DNA of 64,000 bases from assembly GCF_001500025.1 (NCBI RefSeq), contig NZ_LQIW01000006.1, forward strand, positions 1 to 64,000. The letters run 5' to 3'. The number at the start of each line of letters is the position of its first letter. Position 1 is the stretch's first letter. This stretch comes from Mycobacterium sp. IS-1590. GTDB taxonomy: Bacteria; Actinomycetota; Actinomycetes; Mycobacteriales; Mycobacteriaceae. The position numbers and the translations under genes are program-made. The notes beneath the pieces are model-generated. The model was not told the DNA's origin and did not search any database. It worked only from the letters and a program-made list of their open reading frames with translations. Below are positions 57,404 to 64,000 of this stretch, piece after piece.

Positions 57404-58333
57404 CTACCCGCCGAGCAGCGGTCGGAGCGCTTCGCCCACCGCGGTGACACGGCCGGGGTGGTATCCGTCGAGGCTCGTGACCGGGCTCAAGATCACCCCG
57501 TCGACACCGGCATCGAGGACCTTGGTCTTGATCTGCTCGGCGATCTGATCGGGGCTGCCGAACACCGCTTGCTGTTTGTAGTCGTCGGGGATGACGTCGC
57601 CGGTGACGTTCTCGTCGATGATCGCGACGACGAGCATGCTGGTCTCCAGCGTCGCGGGGTCGCGGCCGATCTCCTCACAGCGCTGCTTGACCACCTGCAG
57701 CTTGCGGGGGAGCTCGTCGAAGCCGGCGATGATGTTGAGGTGGTCGAAGTGCCGCGCCGCCAGCGGGATCGTCTTCTTCTCGCCGCTGCCACCGATCATC
57801 AGCGGAATATGGTCGCGGAACCGCGGTTCGGCCATCGCCTCTTGGGCGCGGTAGTACTTGCCCTCGACCGTCGGGCGCTCACCGCGCAGCATCGGCAGGA
57901 TGATCTCCAACGCCTCGCCGAGCTTGTTGAAGCGGTCGGTGAAGGTCCCGAACTCGTATCCGAGGCTGTCGTGTTCGAGCTCGTACCAACCGGTGCCGAT
58001 GCCGAGGACGGCACGTCCCTGGCTCATCACGTCCAACGTGGTGATCGCCTTGGCCAGCAGCGTCGGGTTGCGGTAGGTGTTGCCGGTCACCAGGGTCCCG
58101 AGCTGGACCCGCTCGGTGGCCGTGGCCAGACCGCCCAGCGCGGTGTAGGCCTCGAGCATGGGTTGGTCCGGCGTCCCGAGTCCGGGCAGTTGGTAGAAGT
58201 GGTCCATCACGAAAACCGAGTCGAAGCCGGCGGCCTCGGCCTCCTGTGCCTGCGCGATGACAGTGGGGAAGATTTCGCCGACACCCGTGCCGTAGGAGAA
58301 GTTGGGGATCTGGAGTCCGAGTCTGATGGTCAT
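57404..58333 (-). CDS. LLM-class F420-dependent oxidoreductase (Rv1855c-like)
   Basis: This 309-aa luciferase-like monooxygenase barrel starts IRLGLQIPNFSYGTGVGEIFP and contains LEAYTALGGLATATERVQLGTLVTGNTYRNPTLLAK, VLGIGTGWYELEHDSLGYEFGTFTDRFNKLGEAL and the cofactor loop IGGSGEKKTIPLAARHFD. These features fit the F420-dependent group typical of mycobacteria. The substrate is unknown. ATG 58333 starts the conserved strand; an in-frame ATG at 58351 would add six residues. It is 66 bp downstream of the SDR gene on the same strand. Confidence 0.9.
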   Translation of the reverse strand: MTIRLGLQIPNFSYGTGVGEIFPTVIAQAQEAEAAGFDSVFVMDHFYQLPGLGTPDQPMLEAYTALGGLATATERVQLGTLVTGNTYRNPTLLAKAITTLDVMSQGRAVLGIGTGWYELEHDSLGYEFGTFTDRFNKLGEALEIILPMLRGERPTVEGKYYRAQEAMAEPRFRDHIPLMIGGSGEKKTIPLAARHFDHLNIIAGFDELPRKLQVVKQRCEEIGRDPATLETSMLVVAIIDENVTGDVIPDDYKQQAVFGSPDQIAEQIKTKVLDAGVDGVILSPVTSLDGYHPGRVTAVGEALRPLLGG

Positions 58334-58399
58334 GAGAGCACGAAACCACACCTAAGCGGAGCGGTCACCCCGTTTAGCTTCGGGCGAACAGCGGAATAA

Positions 58400-59071
58400 T
58401 CAGCCGAAGTTTGCGAGCGCGCCCTTGCTGACGTGCAGAATCTGGCCGGTGATGTGGCGCGCCGGCGGCGTGGTGAGGAACAGGGCCAGCCGCGCGATCT
58501 CGTCGGCGACCGGCGGCGGCGTGCGCGACAGTCCTTCGTAACCGGGCTCGGCGCTTCGGCCCGAAGCCACCGCGTTGACGGTGATGCCCCGCGTTCCGAA
58601 ATACTCGGCCTGACCGGCCGTCCAGTCCGCCAGCGCAGCTTTGATCGCCGCGTCCGCGCTGCCGACCGCCGGATTCTCGGGGACGACATTGACGATCGAA
58701 CCGCCCGAGCGCAGATGGTCGCCCAGAATCTGCACCGTCAACACGGCGGACACCACGGTCGAGTCGAGCGCCGCACGCCATGCCCTGGCCAGGTCGGACA
58801 GCGAGTAGGTACGAGGGTCGCCGCCGTCCCACCCAGGGGCGGGCACGTTGACGATCGTGTCGAGGTGGTGCGGGAACTGCTGTCGCGCCGCTTCCAGGCT
58901 GTCTGGATCGGTGTTGTCGAGCACGATCGCGTCGACGTCGAGTTCCTTTGCGGCGACCTCGAGTTCGTCGCGGCGGGCGCCCGCGATCACGACGCGGTGA
59001 CCGGCGTCGCGGAAGCCTTCGGCGATCGTGCGGCCCAGATCGGTGTCACCTGCGGTGACGAGCACCTCCAT
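58400..59071 (-). CDS. SDR family oxidoreductase (Rv1856c-like)
   Basis: This 223-aa short-chain dehydrogenase-like protein has a Rossmann start with VTAGDTDLGRTIAEGFRDAG in place of the usual TGxxxGxG, an NxxG-like IVNVPAPGWDG, and INVVPENP. The catalytic YxxxK region reads AAIKALADWTAGQAEYFGTRG, where the Tyr is absent at the expected place (ADAAIKAALADW). It may be catalytically altered. The dinucleotide specificity and substrate are unknown. It is divergent from modB. Confidence 0.85.
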   Translation of the reverse strand: MEVLVTAGDTDLGRTIAEGFRDAGHRVVIAGARRDELEVAAKELDVDAIVLDNTDPDSLEAARQQFPHHLDTIVNVPAPGWDGGDPRTYSLSDLARAWRAALDSTVVSAVLTVQILGDHLRSGGSIVNVVPENPAVGSADAAIKAALADWTAGQAEYFGTRGITVNAVASGRSAEPGYEGLSRTPPPVADEIARLALFLTTPPARHITGQILHVSKGALANFG

Positions 59072-59186
59072 CGCGAGGACCTCCCTGTCGTGTTCAACGC
59101 TGAACGCAGCGGTCCTCCAAATGTTACTGGACAGTAGCTACTGCACGAAACCGGCGCGCAGGCGCATGTCCCATAGGGTTTGACCT

Positions 59187-59210
59187 GTGAGGTGGAAGGC
59201 CGTTGGGTGA
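59187..59210 (+). other. Leaderless seven-codon frame overlapping the modB start
   Basis: TAGGGT (59174-59179) sits 7 nt before a GTG at 59187 that opens VRWKAVG and stops at a TGA at 59208-59210. The modB TTG start (59203) lies inside it. The spacing fits a leaderless mini-ORF that could couple to modB, or a chance frame. Confidence 0.4.
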
Positions 59211-60006
59211 ACCGGCTGGTCTGCCGCGCTGGCTGTATCTGCCCGCCGCGGTCGGCGCGCTGTTCGTCGCGGTGCCGCTCGTGGCGATCGCGGCCAGGGT
59301 CGACTGGCCGAACATCCTGCAGCTGATCAGCAGCGAGTCCTCGATCAACGCCCTTCTACTAAGCCTGCGCACGGCGACCGCGAGCACGGTGCTCTGCCTG
59401 ATACTGGGCGTTCCGATGGCGCTGGTGCTCGCGCGCAGCGACAGCCGAGTGGTCCGAGCCGCGCGGCCCCTGATTCTGCTGCCGCTGGTGTTGCCGCCCG
59501 TGGTCGGCGGCATCGCGCTGCTCTACGCATTCGGGCGTCTCGGCCTGATCGGACAGTATCTGGAGGCCGCGGGTGTCCAGATCGCGTTCACGACGACGGC
59601 GGTCGTGCTCGCGCAGACGTTCGTATCGCTGCCGTTCCTGGTCATCGCGCTCGAAGGCTCCGCGCGTACCGCCGGAACCGGTTACGAGACGGTGGCCGCC
59701 ACGCTCGGCGCCCGCCCGTCCCGGGTGTGGTGGCGCGTCACGCTCCCGCTGCTGACACCCGGCCTGGTCTCCGGCGCGGTGCTGGCGTTCGCCCGATCGC
59801 TCGGCGAGTTCGGGGCGACGCTGACGTTCGCGGGGTCCCGCGAGGGCGTCACCCGCACGCTGCCACTGGAGATCTACCTGCAGCGCGAGAGCGACGCCGA
59901 CGCCGCGGTGGCGTTGTCACTGCTGCTGGTGGTGGTGGCAGCAGTGGTGGTCCTGGGGCTGGGGAGTCGCCGGTTACGCGGTGACAGTGCCTGGAACGCG
60001 GCGTGA
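59203..60006 (+). CDS. modB: Molybdate ABC transporter permease
   Basis: This 267-aa inner-membrane permease of the molybdate importer has five to six helices and the EAA loop [64 protein letters not shown] is diagnostic for ModB. TTG 59203 is chosen because the N-terminus (residues 1-15, [12 protein letters not shown]) aligns with M. tuberculosis ModB as recalled. Unlike in M. tuberculosis, no modA binding-protein gene lies before it; only 131 bp separate it from the SDR gene. The stop overlaps modC (GTGA). Confidence 0.93.
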   Translation: MGEPAGLPRWLYLPAAVGALFVAVPLVAIAARVDWPNILQLISSESSINALLLSLRTATASTVLCLILGVPMALVLARSDSRVVRAARPLILLPLVLPPVVGGIALLYAFGRLGLIGQYLEAAGVQIAFTTTAVVLAQTFVSLPFLVIALEGSARTAGTGYETVAATLGARPSRVWWRVTLPLLTPGLVSGAVLAFARSLGEFGATLTFAGSREGVTRTLPLEIYLQRESDADAAVALSLLLVVVAAVVVLGLGSRRLRGDSAWNAA

Positions 60007-61055
60007 CCGGCATCAGCCTGCGTGCGGTCGTCGAACAGCGCGACATCGACGTCGCCTTCGACGTCGCCGGCGGTGAGGTCCTTGCCGTTCTCGGCCCCAA
60101 CGGCGCGGGCAAGTCGACGATCCTGCACGTCATCGCGGGACTGCTCCGGCCCGACGACGGTGTCGTGCGGGTGGGCCGGCGGGTGCTGTCCGACACCGCA
60201 GCGCGTGTCCACGTGGCGACCCACGACCGCCGCGTCGGCCTGCTGATGCAGGATGCGCTGCTGTTTCCTCATCTCGATGTCGCGGCCAACGTCGCCTTTC
60301 CGCCAGGCAGCAGGCGCCCGGAGCACTGGCTCACCCAGGTCGACGCGGCCGACCTAGCCGCCCGCAGGCCGCGTCAGCTGTCCGGGGGACAGGCGCAACG
60401 GGTCGCGCTGGCCCGCGCGCTGGCGGCCGAACCCGACGTACTGCTGCTCGACGAGCCGTTGGCAGGGCTCGACGTCGCGGCCGCCGCCGCGATGCGCAAG
60501 GTGCTGCGCAACGTGCTCACACGCGACGGGCGGTCCGCGGTGTTGGTGACCCACGACGTCCTCGACGTGGTCACCCTCGCCGATCGAGTGCTGGTGCTCG
60601 AAGCCGGTCGTATCGTCGAAATAGGTTCTGCTGCAACGGTGTTGGCTGCCCCACGGAGTGACTTCGGTGCCCGTCTGGCCGGGATCAACCTGATTCGCGG
60701 GATGGCGGACGGCCACGGTGTCCTCACCACCGGGTGGGGCGCGGCCTGGTACGGGAGCCCGGCGTCGGACATCTCGACCGCGGGGCCCGCGGTCGCCCTG
60801 TTCCACCCCGCGGCGGTGGCCGTGTACCGCGACCGGCCGCACGGCAGCCCCCGGAACACCGTCGAAGTCACCGTCGCCGAACTCGACGCCCGCGGCTCCG
60901 CGATCCGGGTGCGGGCCGAAGCGCAGCCCGATGGCAGCCCGGGACTCGCAGCCGACATCACCGCGGATTCCGCGACCGCGCTGAGGCTGGCCCCCGGAGA
61001 ACGGGTGTTCTTCGCGGTGAAGGCACAGGAGGTCGCGCTCCATCCGGCCCAGTAA
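60003..61055 (+). CDS. modC: Molybdate ABC transporter ATP-binding protein
   Basis: This 350-aa ATPase has Walker [18 protein letters not shown], signature [16 protein letters not shown], Walker [13 protein letters not shown] and the switch His in [12 protein letters not shown]-terminal TOBE/molybdate-binding domain follows ([24 protein letters not shown]... [16 protein letters not shown]). It energises ModB for molybdate uptake, which is needed for molybdopterin enzymes. The GTG start overlaps the modB stop. Confidence 0.95.
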   Translation: MTGISLRAVVEQRDIDVAFDVAGGEVLAVLGPNGAGKSTILHVIAGLLRPDDGVVRVGRRVLSDTAARVHVATHDRRVGLLMQDALLFPHLDVAANVAFPPGSRRPEHWLTQVDAADLAARRPRQLSGGQAQRVALARALAAEPDVLLLDEPLAGLDVAAAAAMRKVLRNVLTRDGRSAVLVTHDVLDVVTLADRVLVLEAGRIVEIGSAATVLAAPRSDFGARLAGINLIRGMADGHGVLTTGWGAAWYGSPASDISTAGPAVALFHPAAVAVYRDRPHGSPRNTVEVTVAELDARGSAIRVRAEAQPDGSPGLAADITADSATALRLAPGERVFFAVKAQEVALHPAQ

Positions 61056-61217
61056 CGGTCACCGGAGTCGGAGCGAAAGACAGTCGAGTCACCGGTCGCA
61101 CCACCGCGCGCCACGCGCGGATGCTGTGCCATGTCAGCAAACTGCTGTATCACAGCTATCAGTACTTACAATCCCCTCAGCTATGTCTTATTTATCCTCA
61201 TTTTGAGCAATTCACAC

Positions 61218-61245
61218 TTGCGTCACGGCGGTAACACGGTAGTTT
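61218..61245 (+). promoter_or_regulatory. apa promoter
   Basis: TTGCGT (61218-61223) and TAGTTT (61240-61245) are 16 bp apart and lie 7 nt before the apa ATG at 61253, giving a leaderless transcript. The roughly 100 bp upstream (61140-61215) are unusually AT-rich for this genome. Confidence 0.6.
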
Positions 61246-61252
61246 CTTTCCC

Positions 61253-62236
61253 ATGGATCAGCCGGACGCGATTTCAGCCCCGCGCAGGGGGCTCTCCAGG
61301 ACATTGGCGGCCGTGGCGGCGACCGGGGCCACCGCCCTAGCGCTCGCGCTCCCGACGGTGGCCCAGGCGCAGCCCGAGCCGACGCCTCCGCCGCCCCCAC
61401 CGCCGCCGACGGGGAACACCTTCCTCCAAGGTCCTCCGCCGCCTCCGGCCCCGGGGGCACCCGCGCCGGCACCGGGGGCCCCGGCTCCCGAGCCCGGCGC
61501 GCCGCCTCCGGCACCCGGCGCTCCGCCGCCGGCACCAGGGGCACCTGCACCGGCACCGGGCGATCCGAACGCACCCGCGCCCGCGCCAGCCGACCCCGGC
61601 CGCGTCGACTCGGCGGCCGGTGGCCTCAGCTACGTCGTGCCCGCGGGATGGAAAGTGGCGGATTCGACGCAGCTTTCCTACGGGCAGGTGTTGCTGACCA
61701 AGGACGCCCCCGAAGGCGCCGAGCCACCCAACGACACCAGCATCCTGCTCGGCCGACTCGACCTGAAGCTTTTCGCGGGTGCCGAGACGGACAACACGAA
61801 GGCCGCGCAGCGCTTGTCCTCCGACATGGGCGAGTTCTTCATGCCGTTCCCCGGCACCCGGGTCAACCAGGAGACCGTCGAGCTCAATGCCGACGGCATG
61901 CCCGGCGTCGCGTCGTACTACGAAGTGAAGTTCACCGACACGAACAAGCCCAACGGCCAGATCTGGGCCGGCGTGGTGGGCAACCCGGTCGAACCCGGTA
62001 CACCGCGCGGTCAGCGCACACCCGAGCGGTGGTTCGTGGTCTGGCTCGGCACCGCGAACAATCCCGTCCCGAAGGAAGAGGCGGTGACGCTGGCCAACTC
62101 GATCCGGCCGTACACGCCGCCCGCAGCGCCTGCGGCACCGCCGGCCGATCCCAACGCGCCTGCGCCGCGGCCCGCGGTCGGCGTACCCGTCCCGGTCGCA
62201 CCGGAGAACGCGCCCGGAATGGCGCCCCCGGCCTGA
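61253..62236 (+). CDS. apa: Alanine/proline-rich secreted antigen Apa (fibronectin-attachment protein)
   Basis: This 327-aa exported glycoprotein (also called ModD, FAP or the 45/47-kDa antigen) is secreted and cell-wall associated; in pathogens it binds fibronectin and lung surfactant protein A. A signal peptide (residues 1 to about 39, ending TVAQAQ) is followed by a Pro/Ala/Gly repeat region of [10 protein letters not shown] type (about 40-120). A globular FAP domain ([19 protein letters not shown] ... [10 protein letters not shown]) and a Pro-rich tail complete it. Thr-Pro O-mannosylation sites are fewer than in M. tuberculosis. It keeps its place after modC but has its own promoter. Confidence 0.95.
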   Translation: MDQPDAISAPRRGLSRTLAAVAATGATALALALPTVAQAQPEPTPPPPPPPPTGNTFLQGPPPPPAPGAPAPAPGAPAPEPGAPPPAPGAPPPAPGAPAPAPGDPNAPAPAPADPGRVDSAAGGLSYVVPAGWKVADSTQLSYGQVLLTKDAPEGAEPPNDTSILLGRLDLKLFAGAETDNTKAAQRLSSDMGEFFMPFPGTRVNQETVELNADGMPGVASYYEVKFTDTNKPNGQIWAGVVGNPVEPGTPRGQRTPERWFVVWLGTANNPVPKEEAVTLANSIRPYTPPAAPAAPPADPNAPAPRPAVGVPVPVAPENAPGMAPPA

Positions 62237-62345
62237 CCTGACGTAGCGCGGTCGGCATGCAGCGCGTCCGCGCGTGAGGTTCGGCATCAACCCGAATACC
62301 GCGCCGGGCGTCTCCGCCCTTGCGCCTGTGCCGCCGTCGCAGTGG

Positions 62346-62636
62346 TTAGACGCTCGCGCAAACAGACGGCGCGAACGGAACTGGAATTGGCACGCACACC
62401 CCAACAGAGAAGTAGGGGGTGACATCCCCGTTCCATGCCGGTGGCGGAGGAGGCGGCGGAGCCGGCGGGGGTGGGGGTAGCGGAGCGACGACACACGTAT
62501 TCGAAAGCGCGTCGTACACCGTCCCCATTCCACATTCTGCGGCCGATGCGACCGCTGTCGTCGATACCGTCGCTATCGCCAACGGGATGAGCGCGATTGG
62601 CACTATGGCTGCCCACCGATGACTGATATGTCGCAT
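62346..62636 (-). CDS. Small secreted proline-rich protein
   Basis: This 96-aa protein has a signal peptide (HRWAAIVPIALIPLAIATVS...AVASA, cleavage near AECG), a poly-Pro run (PLPPPPPAPPPPPPPAW) and four cysteines (ECGMG, NTCVV, GVCVP, SVCAS) likely to pair. The ending PYFSVGVCVPIPVPFAPSVCASV resembles several mycobacterial exported small proteins. AGGGGAGAG precedes the ATG at 62636. The function is unknown. It is convergent with apa. Confidence 0.82.
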   Translation of the reverse strand: MRHISHRWAAIVPIALIPLAIATVSTTAVASAAECGMGTVYDALSNTCVVAPLPPPPPAPPPPPPPAWNGDVTPYFSVGVCVPIPVPFAPSVCASV

Positions 62637-62734
62637 CCGGGCTCTCCCCTCGGATCGTTACCCGACCCTTATCCTTGGGAGTCTAGAACCGCCGCATGAT
62701 CAAAAACAGAGGAAATTGACGCGACGGTCAGCTT

Positions 62735-62989
62735 TCAGGGGCCCACCCACGGCGCCTGGCCGTTGAGGTTGTTCACGTTCAACGTGAAGCATGGGAGATT
62801 ACCGCCGAAGCCGAGGACACCCACCGCCTGGCAGCGCTGGAAACTACCGTCCGGAGCAAGCGGGCCGTCACAGATTTGACCGCCGCCCCAGGGCGTCCAA
62901 GCCGACTGGCAGCCCGCATGGGCAGGGCCGGCGAGAGCGATACCGCCGGTGAACAAAGCGCCAACCGTCAGTGTGACAAGTGATTTCAT
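62735..62989 (-). CDS. Small secreted cysteine-containing protein
   Basis: This 84-aa exported protein has a clear signal peptide (KSLVTLTVGALFTGGIALAGPAHA, cleavage before GCQS). The mature domain has four cysteines (CQSAWTPWGGGQICDGPLAPDG and FQRC...LPCF). The WTPWGGGxxCDGPxxPDGSF pattern recurs in mycobacterial small secreted proteins of unknown function. GGTGAGGA precedes ATG 62989. It is transcribed away from adhA, and the other small secreted gene lies 98 bp downstream on the same strand. Confidence 0.82.
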   Translation of the reverse strand: MKSLVTLTVGALFTGGIALAGPAHAGCQSAWTPWGGGQICDGPLAPDGSFQRCQAVGVLGFGGNLPCFTLNVNNLNGQAPWVGP

Positions 62990-63211
62990 TCCTCACCTCT
63001 TCGCTTGACAAGGTCGGAGTCTCAGACGACTCTTCGACAACCACTTAGTTGATCTATCGACTCCACGGTATTTTTTTGTTAAGGCAAATTGGTGAGAGCT
63101 TCCTCACGCTGTGAGAACACTCCTAGCGCGACGGCAGCCAGCGTCATTTCACCGCAAGCGAAGGGAGCACCCCGGGTGGTGCGGGGGTCAGCGCGGCGCG
63201 ACCATGTGGTG
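62990..63211. other. AT-rich divergent intergenic region
   Basis: These 222 bp separate the small secreted protein gene and adhA. They hold a T-run (63070-63077) and a TTGACA at 63015-63020, but no matched -10 could be assigned with confidence. A GCACC-N6-GGTGC stem (63167-63182) precedes adhA. No gene is seen. Confidence 0.5.
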
Positions 63212-64000
63212 ATGAACTCCACCATGACCGCCTGGCAAGTGCAGCGCCCGGGTCCCATGACCACGCGGCCGTTGGAACGCGTGTGGGTCGAGATTCCGCG
63301 CCCGAGAGCCGGCGAGCTTGCGGTGGCGGTGCGGGCATGTGGCGTGTGCCGCACCGATCTTCACGTGGCCGAAGGCGATCTACCCGTGCATCGGCCCGCG
63401 GTCGTACCGGGCCACGAGGTGGTGGGCGAGGTCGTCGAGGTGGGGGAGGACGCGGGTACGGAGTTCGGGGTCGGCGACCGCGTCGGCATCGCCTGGCTGC
63501 GGCATACGTGTGGGCGCTGCCGGTACTGCGCGAGGGGCGACGAGAACCTGTGCCCGGAATCGCGTTACACGGGTTGGGATGCCGACGGCGGATACGCCGA
63601 ATTCGCGACGGTCCCAGCGGCATACGCGCATCCGCTGCCCGCGGGCTACTCCGATACCGAGCTGGCGCCGCTGTTGTGCGCCGGAATCATCGGCTATCGC
63701 GCGCTGTTGCGAGCCGACCTACCACCGGGCGGCCGCTTGGGCATATACGGTTTCGGCGGCAGCGCGCATCTGACCACCCAAGTGGCCGTCGCGCAGAATG
63801 CCGAGGTTCACGTCATGACGCGCGGGCACGCCGCGCGTGAGCTCGCGCTGAGCCTAGGTGCGGCCTCGGCGCAGCGAGCGGATGAACGTCCGCCCGTCGA
63901 CCTCGATGCCGCGATCCTGTTCGCGCCCGCCGGAGAGCTCGTCCTGCCCGCACTCGAAGCGCTCGATCGCGGTGGCACGCTTGCGATCGCGGGCATCCAC
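63212..64000 (+). CDS. adhA: Zinc-dependent alcohol dehydrogenase AdhA (C-terminus beyond window)
   Basis: This medium-chain dehydrogenase corresponds to Rv1862; 263 codons are present and the end is cut off. The catalytic zinc ligands are Cys in [14 protein letters not shown] and His-Glu in [10 protein letters not shown]. Structural zinc cysteines follow in [22 protein letters not shown]. The coenzyme domain begins with [17 protein letters not shown], where GFGGSAH replaces the usual GxGxxG. ATG 63212 is used, and an in-frame ATG at 63224 is an alternative. The alcohol or aldehyde substrate is not known. Confidence 0.93.
   Translation, partial: MNSTMTAWQVQRPGPMTTRPLERVWVEIPRPRAGELAVAVRACGVCRTDLHVAEGDLPVHRPAVVPGHEVVGEVVEVGEDAGTEFGVGDRVGIAWLRHTCGRCRYCARGDENLCPESRYTGWDADGGYAEFATVPAAYAHPLPAGYSDTELAPLLCAGIIGYRALLRADLPPGGRLGIYGFGGSAHLTTQVAVAQNAEVHVMTRGHAARELALSLGAASAQRADERPPVDLDAAILFAPAGELVLPALEALDRGGTLAIAGIH

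Noticed and set aside
61204..61216. TGA-N5-TCA sequence before apa resembling a CRP site
   Set aside because: The spacer is one base short of the TGTGA-N6-TCACA pattern and the outer bases do not fit.

Overview
The window is high-GC actinobacterial DNA, almost certainly a rapidly growing Mycobacterium (Mycolicibacterium). The gene order of its right three quarters follows M. tuberculosis Rv1815 to Rv1862 (protease, TetR, BacA-type ABC exporter, ilvG, secA2, pgsA2, gcvH, garA, ftsR, resR, gcvP, glcB, CNNM pair, guaB1, gnd1, M56/blaI, urease, ndh, modBC, apa, adhA). Orthology is judged from recalled sequences and gene order; no search was run. Many genes show the mycobacterial leaderless pattern: a TANNNT -10 hexamer 6-8 nt before the start codon. 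No tRNA, rRNA, CRISPR array, insertion sequence or prophage was seen.

1-13.2 kb: a truncated Ser/Thr kinase gene behind a ferredoxin-type reductase and a ferritin-like di-iron protein; an acyltransferase/SRPBCC pair; malQ; an MFS exporter; a paired SMR exporter; a carboxylesterase; a sterol-desaturase-like membrane enzyme; and an FAD oxidoreductase. 13.3-24.6 kb: a secreted trypsin-like protease, a Ddn-like F420 enzyme divergent from a TetR gene across a palindrome, an ArsR/SRPBCC pair, a VOC/KstD-like flavoprotein operon behind a perfect KstR-type palindrome, the BacA-like ABC exporter, an FAD monooxygenase with a C-terminal frameshift, ilvG and a GNAT gene.

24.6-37.2 kb: secA2, pgsA2, two DUF881 proteins flanking a small basic membrane protein, gcvH, garA, ftsR-like and resR-like MerR regulators, a nuclease-family protein, then a tandem glycine riboswitch controlling gcvP, and a dehalogenase-like hydrolase. 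37.2-49.6 kb, mostly on the minus strand: a substrate-binding/VWA protein, glcB, a conserved hypothetical, two CNNM/CorC-type membrane proteins, guaB1 (GMP reductase), gnd1 and the M56/BlaI pair with a BlaI-type operator.

49.7-50.7 kb is an iron-responsive island: an IdeR-box-controlled gene of unknown function, followed by a second IdeR box over a promoter that reads into a short terminator-ended RNA in the position of the iron sRNA MrsI. 50.7-64 kb: rhodanese, thioesterase, ureABCFGD, ndh, an LLM oxidoreductase, an SDR, modBC without modA, apa, two small secreted proteins and a truncated adhA.

The most notable observations are the MrsI-like locus with its unrecognised iron-regulated neighbour, a likely mis-named di-iron oxygenase, KstR-type sites outside the main cholesterol cluster, loss of modA, and several palindromic elements.
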